A stretch of DNA of 64,000 bases from contig JABWCI010000003.1 of NCBI GenBank assembly GCA_013368515.1, positions 62,001-126,000 on the forward strand. The letters are read 5' to 3'. A program made the translations under genes and the position numbers. The notes beneath the pieces were generated by a model that was not told the DNA's origin, did no database searches, and saw only the letters and a program-made list of their open reading frames with translations. The stretch's first letter is position 1, and every line of letters starts with the position of its first letter. Source of the stretch: Candidatus Altimarinota bacterium. GTDB lineage: Bacteria; Patescibacteriota; Gracilibacteria; BD1-5; UBA6164. This document shows positions 56,020 through 64,000 of the stretch, one piece after another.

Positions 56020-56045
56020 ATATAATCACTATAGTTTATATAGTA
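55999..56045 (+). promoter_or_regulatory. promoter and palindromic operator of riboflavin operon
   Basis: TTGCCT (55999-56004), 16-base spacer, TATAAT (56021-56026), then directly the near-palindrome CACTATA-GTTTA-TATAGTA (56027-56045). The 13 bases TATAATCACTATA are identical to the element before the malic-enzyme gene (61834). The palindrome covers the expected start of transcription, as a repressor site would. Confidence 0.6.
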
Positions 56046-56058
56046 ATAAAAATATAAT

Positions 56059-56637
56059 ATGTTTTCTTGAATTATAGAAAATAAGGCACGTATTTTAGAT
56101 ATAGATAATGGAAATTTTACTGTTGAAAATATATTTAAAACTCCGTTAAAACAAGGTATAAGTGTGGCTCATGACTGAGCATGTATGACTATCATAGATA
56201 GTGATGAAAAAAAATATAGTTTCTTTGTAATGCAAGAATCTATTAAAAAAACTAACTTTAAAACAAAACAAATTTGAGATTTTTTCAATGTAGAGTGAAG
56301 CTTAAAACTGAGTGATACTATGGATTGACACTTTGTTTCTGGTCATGTAGATACTACTTGAATTGTTGAAAAAATAATTGAAAATGATGATGGTTCAAAA
56401 TATTATTTTGTTAAATATGATACAAAATACAATAATTTAGTGATAGAAAAATGAAGTATTACTATAAATTGAGTTAGTTTAACAGTTGTAGAAGATGCAA
56501 AAGATTATTTAAGTGTTTCTATTATTCCACATACTCAAACTATAACTAATATATGACTTTTAAAAGTTTGAGATACAGTTAATTTAGAATTTGATATTCT
56601 ATGAAAATATATAAATAAATTACAATCTAATAAATAA
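56059..56637 (+). CDS. ribE: riboflavin synthase alpha chain
   Basis: A 192-residue protein with the two-lobed riboflavin synthase fold: MFSGIIENKARI at the N-terminus, SVAHDGACMTI, MDGHFVSGHVDTTGIV, then the second lobe with KGSITINGVSLTVVED and SVSIIPHTQTITNIG. It dismutates two molecules of 6,7-dimethyl-8-ribityllumazine to riboflavin. It starts the operon ribE-ribH-rfk/ribL, which has a shared palindrome at its promoter. ribD and ribBA are not in the window. Confidence 0.93.
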
Positions 56638-56641
56638 AAAT

Positions 56642-57100
56642 ATGTCTAATTATAAAATGCAACTTTGAGATTATTCAAAACTTGATAAAAATATAAAAAT
56701 TGTTTTTGTAACTGCTGAATTTAACAGAGATTTTACAAAAGCACTAGAAGATGTAAATGAAAAATTATTAAAAGATAATTGATTTAATAATGTAGAAAAA
56801 TTTCTAGTTCCTTGAGCATATGAAATACCTGCTTTTGTAAAACTAGTAAAGCAAAAATTAAATCCTGATTTAGTTATATGTTTTTGAGTAGTTATTAGAT
56901 GAGAAACTACTCATTATGAAATGGTAGCAGGAGAATCTGCAAGATGAATTATGAACATAAGTATAGAAGATAATACTTCTACAGCATATATAAATGGTAT
57001 TTTAACATGTGAAAATGAAGAACAAGTAAAAGCTAGAATAAGCTCTACTTATGCATTATCATGATTAAATTTACTAAGTGAAAGAAAAAAAATAAGTTAA
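56642..57100 (+). CDS. ribH: 6,7-dimethyl-8-ribityllumazine synthase
   Basis: A 152-residue lumazine synthase. FVTAEFNRDFTKAL, VPGAYEIPAFVK, ICFGVVIRGETTHYEMVAGE with the catalytic His, and NGILTCENEEQ are the expected blocks. It condenses the pyrimidine intermediate with dihydroxybutanone phosphate. It begins 4 bases after ribE. The usual C-terminal end is slightly shortened. Confidence 0.94.
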
Positions 57101-57124
57101 AGTTTATTTCATAATTTATAAATT

Positions 57125-57874
57125 ATGATACAAAAAATAAGGTGAGTTGTAATAAAATGAAACCAAATAGGTAGAACTATAGGATTTCCTACTGCAAATA
57201 TAAACCTAGAAAAAGATTTAATTTCAGATTGAACATATAAAATAAATATAATTATTGAGTGAAAAATTTATGCTGGAGCTTGAAGTGCAAACAATACAAA
57301 AGCCTTATTCGAAAGTTTTATTTTTGATTTTAACGAAAGTATTTACGATAAAGAAATAGAGGTAATTATACTTGAAAAAATAAGAGAAAATAGAACTTTT
57401 ACAAATTTTGAAGAATTAAAAAATCAAATAAAATCTGATATAAAAGAAATAAAGGAAAAAAATAATTATGTACTTACATTTGGAACTTTTGATTTAGTTC
57501 ATGAATGACATAAATATTTTTTAAATGAAGCAAAAAAATATTGAAATATACTTGTAACAATTTTAGCTACGGATAAAAATATAGAAAAATTTAAAGGTAA
57601 AAAACCACTTTATACTATAGAAGAAAGAATTTCTCATATAAAAGAATTAAGAATTTCTGATATAGTATCAACTTGAGATGAAGAAGATCCTTTAAAGTGG
57701 ATAGATATGTATATGCCTAGTGTTATTTGTCTTGGTTATGATCAAAAATGATTTAGTAATGATTTAGAAAATTACTTAAAAGAAAATAATTTAGATATAG
57801 AAATAATTAGAATAGAACCATATAAAGAAGATATTTATAAATCTAGTTTATTAAAAGAGAAAATAATAAAATAA
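57125..57874 (+). CDS. riboflavin kinase fused to RibL-like nucleotidyltransferase
   Basis: A 249-residue two-domain protein. Residues 1-112 match the riboflavin kinase domain of RibF (RGVVIKG, GRTIGFPTANIN at 16-27, YAGAGSANNT, FESFIFDFNESIY). Residues 115-249 match a TagD/RibL-type cytidylyltransferase-fold enzyme: LTFGTFDLVHEGH with HxGH at 126-129, TIEERISHI, and ICLGYDQKGF. In ordinary RibF the FAD-synthetase domain is N-terminal and of another subgroup. Here the order is reversed, and the second domain resembles the archaeal FAD synthetase RibL. It would convert riboflavin to FMN and then FAD. Third gene of the operon (24-base gap). Confidence 0.85.
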
Positions 57875-57902
57875 AAAACTCTGGGAAATCCCAGAGTTTT
57901 TT
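57874..57902. terminator. bidirectional terminator after riboflavin operon
   Basis: Stem AAAAAACTCTGGG/CCCAGAGTTTTTT with an AAAT loop, GC-rich core. It touches the TAA of the rib operon and that of the minus-strand membrane protein (57901-57903). Confidence 0.9.
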
Positions 57903-60900
57903 ATTTTATTTTAAAAAGTGCTTTATATGACATTCATATTACATTATCCAAAGATTGCATAGTTTTTGGATTTTTTTCAAAATAATTTTTATAAGGTAAT
58001 AAATAGTTAAAATCATTATCATTTATTTTATCACCATCTAATAAATCATTTATATAACTTACACAAAAAGTTCTTTTCTTATATCTAGATATCTTATTAT
58101 CATTTTCATCATATGAATCATAATTTATTCAAGATATATTCATATATTGAATAATATCATTATTTTTATCATATAAATCAATAGCTAATCTTAAACAAAC
58201 ACTATCTGTTTCAATTAATTCAAGAGAATCATTATTAAATGTTTTTAATAAATTTTCATATCTTTTTGTTAAATCATGAGTATCAGATTGATCAATAGTT
58301 GCAGCATTTAAATCTACAAGTAGATATTTTAATCACAATTTTTTTAATCTATCTATAGTTATATTTGAATCATTATCATATATATAATCATCAAAAGAAA
58401 AAATCAAACTATCTTCAAAAAGTCTATTATTATTTTCACTAATATAATATTTTAAAAAAGTTCAAACTCTATATATTTTTTCTTTATTAAGATAATTTTT
58501 ATCAGGATTTTGTATAGATTTATATAGATTTTGTATAGATTTTTTCGCTTTTAGTTCATATTTTTCATCATTTTGTAATTGTTTTAATATATCTATAATT
58601 TGAGATATATTTTCAAATTTTACAGTTGAAATAAGCAAATATAATTCCTCATCTATATTATCTTTTAAAAATTCTTCTCTTTTTGATTCATCTATATTTA
58701 ATGTAAAAAGTAAATTTTTATAATCATCATGATATGCAAAAATTGCTTCGGCTTGGCTCAATTGTCAAACTTTGAATTCAGTATATCAAGCTGATTTTAA
58801 ATTTGAAAATGTATATGGAAACAAACTATTTAAAAAATAAATCAGCACTAAAAGTAAAAATGAGATTGTTCCAATAACTTTATACATATATTTTTTCTCA
58901 TCTATATCATGATTATAACTAGTTATAAAAAATGCTCATAATCAAATCATTAACAAAAATGAAAAATACATAGTTATACCATACCACACTATTCAAAATG
59001 CAGATATTAACCATAAAAAAGTATATACTGATGCAAAAATTAAATTTAATTTAAATATATAATTTAATTTTCATTCTTTTAAAGTAAAAAGTAAATAAAT
59101 AGTTGGAATAATAAATGATCAAAATATAAAAATATAACCTAAAGGTAGATTAATTTTTGCAAAGAAATCTACTATTTTTCATTTTATAGTTCTAGTTTCA
59201 TTCCATATTTCATTTATAATATTTAATTCTTCTTGAGAAGAATCATTTTTAATTAGTAATTGATTTAAAGTTACAATATCTCCTACATTAAAAAATGAAG
59301 TATTATTATAAATTTGATTTAATTTTTTAATATATAAATAATCTTCTTCCTCTAATGGGATAGTTATAAATGTAAAATCTTTTCATAATGATGGGTCTAA
59401 AACTTTTTCTTTTAATTCTAAGTAAAAATTAGTATTAACAACTTCTTTTAGTTCTAAAAAATCTTTTTCTAATAATTCATTATAATAACTATCAAAATTC
59501 TTATTTAATAAATCTATATTTTTTTGATAAATTAAATTATAATTTTCTTGAGTTTTTATATTTGATTTTTCAATTTGAGAATTTGTATATTCTAAAGCTA
59601 GATTATTTAAATATTCTCTAGTCTTTCATTTTATTTCTTCTACATTTAATCAAGTATATATAACACTATCATCTATATATTTTCCAATATCTATATCATA
59701 TATATTTTCATAATTTTTTGTTTTTTTAAAAACATAGTCATTTGAAGTAAAAACATTGTTTAAACTTCAAGTAGAAACAGAAGAATATAATGAGTTATCA
59801 ATATGCTTTTTATTTGTTTCAAAATAAAATAAAAATTGAGCTATAGACAATCATACAAAAAACAATGCATAATATTTTTTTCTATATGGTAAAAATATAA
59901 AAATAAGTGGTAACAAAGCTAAAAATAAAAATCAAATATCAGTATACTCTCATTTTTGATTAACTTGCATAGTCAAATTCCAAGGCATATAAACAAAATC
60001 ATTTATACCCTTTTCATATCAAAAATACCTTAAAAAATCTTCATTTGTAGTTATAGAGTTTTCTTTTTTTCTTTCAATAGATTTTTCTTGTCATATTTGA
60101 ACTAATTCTTCACTAGTATGTATTTTTTTATAATCAACTCTGAACTCATCTGTTTTACCTCAGATAATAGAAAATATACTTAAATTGGGATATGATTCTC
60201 ATATATTTTTTCAAAACCAAGGCAATAAAACTAAAAATAACCCTAATACAAAAACTAAAAATTCTTTTAAAAATTGTAAAAAATCTTTTTTATATTTTAT
60301 AAAAACATAAGAAAATAATATAAGTCATACGACTATACTAGACAATCAAAAACTAGTTTCAAATCAAGAAATAGCATTTGGATTTATAACTACATTCATC
60401 ATTTTCCATAGATTTGCTATAGTAAACAATCAAAAGAAAATAGATAGATAAGCTAAAAAACCTATTATTCATACTCTAGCAAAAGATATAACTCAAACTA
60501 TAGCTATAATAAGTAAAAGTGCTGTAAATTTTATACTAAAAGCAAATCAAGCTATTAATCATATGATAAATATATATAAGATAGAAGGGGTTTTTTCTTT
60601 TATAAATAATAAAAAATATTTAAATAAGAAAAATAATAAGATTACACTTATAAAAAATAAACCTTCATCAACTTTTAAATCTTTTGTAGTTTGAAATCAA
60701 ACCATTGGCAAAGATATAAAAATAGTTGATAAAATAACTGGAATATTAATTATAGTATCTTTTTTATGAGAAACTGATTTTATAAGATTTGAAAATACTA
60801 ATAAAAGTACTATATAAGTTAAAAATAATCCTGAAATATTTAAGAAAAAAGCAAAAACTGGTGAACCAAACATATAACCTATACCTGTAAAAGTTTGCCA

Positions 60901-61695
60901 ACTATACATAGCTCAAAGAGAAAGTAAGTTTCAAGCTTCTGCCATAAGATGAGGATAATTCATATATACTCATAGATCATCCCATCATATTGGGAAAGGT
61001 CTAACTATAGATATAAGTCAAACTCATAGAACTATAAAAGAAAAAATAGTAAAAAACTCTACACTTAAAAGATTTAAATATGATCATTTTTTTATATCAA
61101 ATTCATATTTTAATTCTCATAAATCTCTAAAAATAATAAATAATTGTTTATAAGAAAAAGCTAAAAATCAAATTAATATACCAAAAACTATAAATAAATT
61201 ATAAAATCAAAGCACTCAAAAAACAACTAAAATTGATATAAAAGATATAAATCAAACTACTAGTTCCAACATCCAAAAAACTCATTTTCAAAAGTCATCT
61301 TTATTTGGTAATCTTTCAAGAATTTTTTTACCAAATGATGTAGATATAAAAAATATAATTATAGGTAAAATACTATAAATTATAATCTTGAAAAATAAAT
61401 GAAATCAGTTTAAAAAACTATTTCAAAAACCAGTTAAATTAAAATAATATATACATAGAATAAATAGATTTAGTAAAAAAAACCATATGATAGATTTTAA
61501 AGATATAGAAAATTTTTCTCTAGAATAATCAAGTTGAAAATATTTATATATCGCATAAATAATTGCTACCACTATAAAGTATGAAAGATATCCATCAAAA
61601 TTTGATGTATGTCATGGAAATACAAAATAATAATTAAATAGAATAAAAAAAGAAAACAAAAGTAATGCGAAAACTTTCAATAAATAACTAAGCAT
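57901..61695 (-). CDS. very large polytopic membrane protein, glycosyltransferase-like (GT39/YfhO-like)
   Basis: A 1264-residue protein with about 15-18 TM helices in three blocks. The region FPIGWDDLGVYMNYPHLMAEAG near residue 230 has the Asp-rich first extracytoplasmic loop typical of GT-C glycosyltransferases (PMT/ArnT/YfhO-like). Two large non-membrane regions follow (about residues 620-820 and 960-1264), both helical and Asp/Asn/Lys-rich. It might transfer sugars from a lipid carrier to protein or glycan outside the membrane. No accessory sugar genes adjoin it. Assignment rests on topology and that one loop. Confidence 0.6.
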
Positions 61696-61833
61696 TTTTT
61701 ATAAGATTAAAAAATATTTAAATATAGTAGTTATACTTTAAAGTCTTTTTAGTATAATTATTATGATTTTAATTCTAAAAATATATAAAACAAGAAAAAG
61801 TTTTGATTTTATGTTAAAAACCATTATATTATA

Positions 61834-61858
61834 TATAATCACTATACATTATATAGTG
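61834..61858 (+). promoter_or_regulatory. promoter -10 and palindromic operator of malic-enzyme gene
   Basis: TATAAT (61834-61839) directly followed by the perfect palindrome CACTATA-CATTA-TATAGTG (61840-61858), 30 bases before the ATG. The first 13 bases are identical to those in front of ribE. The -35 region is weak. Confidence 0.6.
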
Positions 61859-61887
61859 AAATATAAATTAATATTTAAAAATAATAT

Positions 61888-63021
61888 ATGAATTATTTTG
61901 AAAAAAGTTTAGAATTACATGAAAAACTAAAATGAAAAATCGATTTCAATTCAAAAGTTACTATTGATAGCAAAGAATTGCTTTCTACTGCTTATAGTCC
62001 ATGAGTAGCTGAACCTTGTAGAGATATACAAAAAGATAGCGAAAATGCATATAAATATACAATAAAATCAAATACTGTAGCTGTGATAAGTGACTGAAGT
62101 GCAGTTTTATGACTTTGAAATATTGGTGGACTAGCATGATTACCAGTTATGGAATGAAAATGTGTACTATTTAAAGAGTTTGCATGAGTAAATGCATTTC
62201 CTATAGTTCTTGATACTCAAGATACAGAAGAAATAATAGCAACAATAAAACATATCTCTCCTACTGTTTGAGGTATAAACCTAGAAGACATAAGTGCCCC
62301 AAGATGTTTTGAAATAGAAGAAAGATTAAAATCAGAACTAAATATACCAGTTTTTCACGATGATCAACATGGTACTGCAATAGTTGCACTTGCTTGACTG
62401 ATAAACTCTCTAAAAGTAGTAGGAAAAAACAAAGATGATATAAAAATAGTTGTAAACTGACTTTGAGCTGCTTGAACTGCTATAATCAAACTTTTTAGAT
62501 TGTACTGAGTTTGAGATATAGTTGTTTGTGATAGTAAATGAATCATATCTAAAAAAAGAGATGATTTAAATAAAGAAAAAATGGAAATTCTAGATATGAC
62601 AAATAAAAATGATATATCAGGAAATCTAGCAGATGCTCTAGTTTGAGCAGATGTTTTTGTTTGAGTTTCTGCACCACTTGTAGTAACAAAAGAAATGGTA
62701 AAAACTATGAAAAGTGATTCTATTATCTTTGCTATGGCGAATCCAACTCCAGAAATCATGCCTGAAGATGCACTTGAAGCTTGAGCTAAAATAGTAGCAA
62801 CTGGTAGAAGTGATTATCCAAATCAATTAAATAATGTACTTGTTTTCCCTGGACTTTTTAAGTGAGCACTAGAAAATAGAGTAATAAAAATAACTGATGA
62901 GCATAAATTAAAAGCTGCATTCGCTCTTGCAAATTATGTAACTAATCCAACTGCTAACGAAATAATACCTAGTCCACTTGATAAAAATGTAGCAAATATA
63001 ATTGCAAGTGTGATAAAATAA
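61888..63021 (+). CDS. NAD(P)-dependent malic enzyme
   Basis: A 377-residue malic enzyme of the short bacterial type. [28 protein letters not shown], the metal-site [12 protein letters not shown] and [15 protein letters not shown], then the dinucleotide-binding [27 protein letters not shown] and FPGLFKGAL are visible. It lacks the phosphotransacetylase-like C-terminal domain. It decarboxylates malate to pyruvate with reduction of NAD(P). The specificity is not decidable by eye. The promoter palindrome is shared with the riboflavin operon. Confidence 0.93.
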
Positions 63022-63054
63022 AAAAATCTTGATTTAAAAATCAAGATTTTTTTT
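63020..63054. terminator. bidirectional terminator between malic-enzyme gene and luxS
   Basis: Stem AAAAAAATCTTGATTT with its complement, long T tail, overlapping both stop codons (63019-63021 and 63053-63055). Confidence 0.85.
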
Positions 63055-63532
63055 ATTGTGGATAATATAAATTATGTGGTTTTATATCAAGTAATACTTC
63101 ATTTAAATATTTATTTGATAAGTATTTAGCCATAGGTAAATTCATATCAAGATAATTTCAACAATCACGAGCACTTTGTCCAGGAATTTCTCAGATAAAA
63201 TCTCTCATAAAAGTATACAGTTCTATCAAAAGTGGAACTATATCTTTTGATTCATAATCTCAATTTAATAAAAGATAAAATCAAGTTCTACATCACATAG
63301 GACCAAAATAAATTATTTTACTTCCATATTGACTATGATTTCTCAAAAATGTAGCTCAAAGGTGCTCTATAGCATGCATTTCTGCATTATTCATAACAGG
63401 TTCAGCATTTGGTTTTGTCATTCTTAAATCAAAAGTAGTAACTATACTATTACCTACTTCATCTTTTCTAGAAACAAAAACTCCAGGAAACATTCTTGTA
63501 TGATCTATCATAAAACTAGCTATTTTTTCCAT
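63053..63532 (-). CDS. luxS: S-ribosylhomocysteine lyase LuxS
   Basis: A 159-residue LuxS. Zinc ligands H53 and H57 with E56 in MHAIEHLGA, and C124 in ARDCGNYL. The second Cys, C81 in MGCRTGFYL, is the catalytic one. DLRMTKPN and GPMGCRTG are typical blocks. It makes homocysteine and the AI-2 precursor DPD from S-ribosylhomocysteine. The adjacent upstream gene on the same strand is the SAH nucleosidase that makes its substrate, a complete two-step recycling route. Confidence 0.96.
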
Positions 63533-63585
63533 ATTATTATACTTTATAAATATAAGCTAATTTTACTAATTTTTTACACAAACTC

Positions 63586-63648
63586 AAAAACAAGGACCAA
63601 TTCAACTATGTTGAATTTGGGGCTCAAACAGTTTTCGTTTGTTTCAAA
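63586..63648. other. two hairpins in the gap between mtnN and luxS
   Basis: CCAATTCAAC/GTTGAATTTGG (63597-63620, 3-base loop, one bulge) and CAAAC/GTTTG (63625-63641). The stretch is GC-richer than the gap around it. On the minus strand it lies between the nucleosidase stop and luxS, so it could be a leader of luxS. No known SAH or SAM riboswitch signature was recognised. Confidence 0.45.
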
Positions 63649-63676
63649 AAATAGTAAAATCAAAACTATTTAAATA

Positions 63677-64000
63677 TTAATTAATTATTTTTTCTAAAAC
63701 TTTTAAACTATTCTGCATAGCAAAATCTAGATTTCACATATGAGCATCTTTTGCATCACTATCAGCTCAATCTGATATAGCTTTTATAAAAATACAATTA
63801 TCAAGTTTATCAAATTCTCTTGCAACAGATGCAACAGCAAAAGCCTCCATTTCTATCACATCTGCGTTATATTTACCTCTCAATTCTGAAACTTTGTTAT
63901 TATCATCTATAAATTGATCTCCTGTTAAGCAATACGAATTATTTACAAGTTTAAATTCAAAATCTCAATCTAAAAATATATTATTATTTATAACTATTTC
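63677..64000 (-). CDS. mtnN: MTA/SAH nucleosidase, C-terminal part (cut by window end)
   Basis: The last 107 residues of a 5'-methylthioadenosine/S-adenosylhomocysteine nucleosidase. The catalytic-site helix VIEMEAFAVASVA and the strand FIKAISDGADSDAK with the general-acid Asp are present. The N-terminus lies beyond base 64000. It cleaves SAH to adenine and S-ribosylhomocysteine, the substrate of LuxS encoded 145 bases downstream. Partial gene because of the window edge, not a truncation in the genome. Confidence 0.92.

Noticed and set aside
62364-62759. 131-codon minus-strand open frame inside the malic-enzyme gene
   Set aside because: It is antisense to a well-supported enzyme gene, has low-complexity Ser/Thr/Ile content and no start context; a shadow frame.

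Overview
The window reads sensibly only if UGA is translated as glycine (genetic code 25). Glycines inside invariant motifs are written TGA: Walker A of the ABC ATPase at 5163-5822, the CorA GMN motif, the GKGGAGKT P-loops of two MinD-like ATPases, and the HEWGH helix of the site-2 protease. Read with the standard code, almost every gene falls into fragments. Code 25, the very low GC content and the plain, compact gene set point to Absconditabacteria (SR1) or Gracilibacteria in the candidate phyla radiation. I cannot choose between the two from this sequence. TAA is the usual stop; TAG ends four genes (12978-13235, 29232-29720, 52645-54051, 54115-54717). Start codons usually follow A-rich sequence, not a GGAGG-type site. 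No rRNA, tRNA, CRISPR array or insertion sequence was seen.

Layout. 1-13700: a secreted protein, Elp3 with a Nudix hydrolase, a TesA/YbbA/YbbP-like operon on the minus strand, CorA, an O-antigen-ligase-like membrane protein, RidA, a shikimate-kinase-like protein, a YjjX-like NTPase, a CAP-domain protein, a structured-RNA candidate, a small gene group with a CYTH protein, and a PemK/MazF-like protein. 13716-14200: a 486-base gap without genes that holds a likely minus-strand small RNA and a large nested inverted repeat. 14200-23250: IleRS, small proteins, a HAD-like protein, a 1165-residue DEAH-type helicase and an acidic coiled-coil protein. 23370-35430: YbaB, an LCP/PBP1A wall-synthesis pair, a 2-Cys peroxiredoxin, a YtxH-like protein, ClpC and two large exported proteins. 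35430-47830: Map, Xer recombinase, a HAD phosphatase, Pth, MurC, SecD, RlmN, a prepilin-like protein and a 1322-residue orphan.

47930-52640 is the most striking part. A minus-strand group encodes a nicotianamine-synthase-like enzyme, two tandem CooC/MinD-like ATPases and a CobW-type G3E GTPase. It diverges from a DtxR/MntR-type regulator, and perfect inverted repeats lie in the divergent gap and just before cobW. This looks like a metal-acquisition or metal-insertion system under metalloregulator control; I know of no described system with this make-up.

52640-64000: RseP, an HD-domain protein, Tgt, a riboflavin operon (ribE, ribH, and a riboflavin kinase fused to a RibL-like nucleotidyltransferase in the reverse of the usual RibF order), a 1264-residue polytopic membrane protein, malic enzyme, LuxS, and the C-terminal part of MTA/SAH nucleosidase, cut by the window end. 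The riboflavin operon and the malic-enzyme gene share an identical 13-base promoter-operator core. Convergent gene pairs repeatedly share one bidirectional terminator hairpin that overlaps the stop codons.
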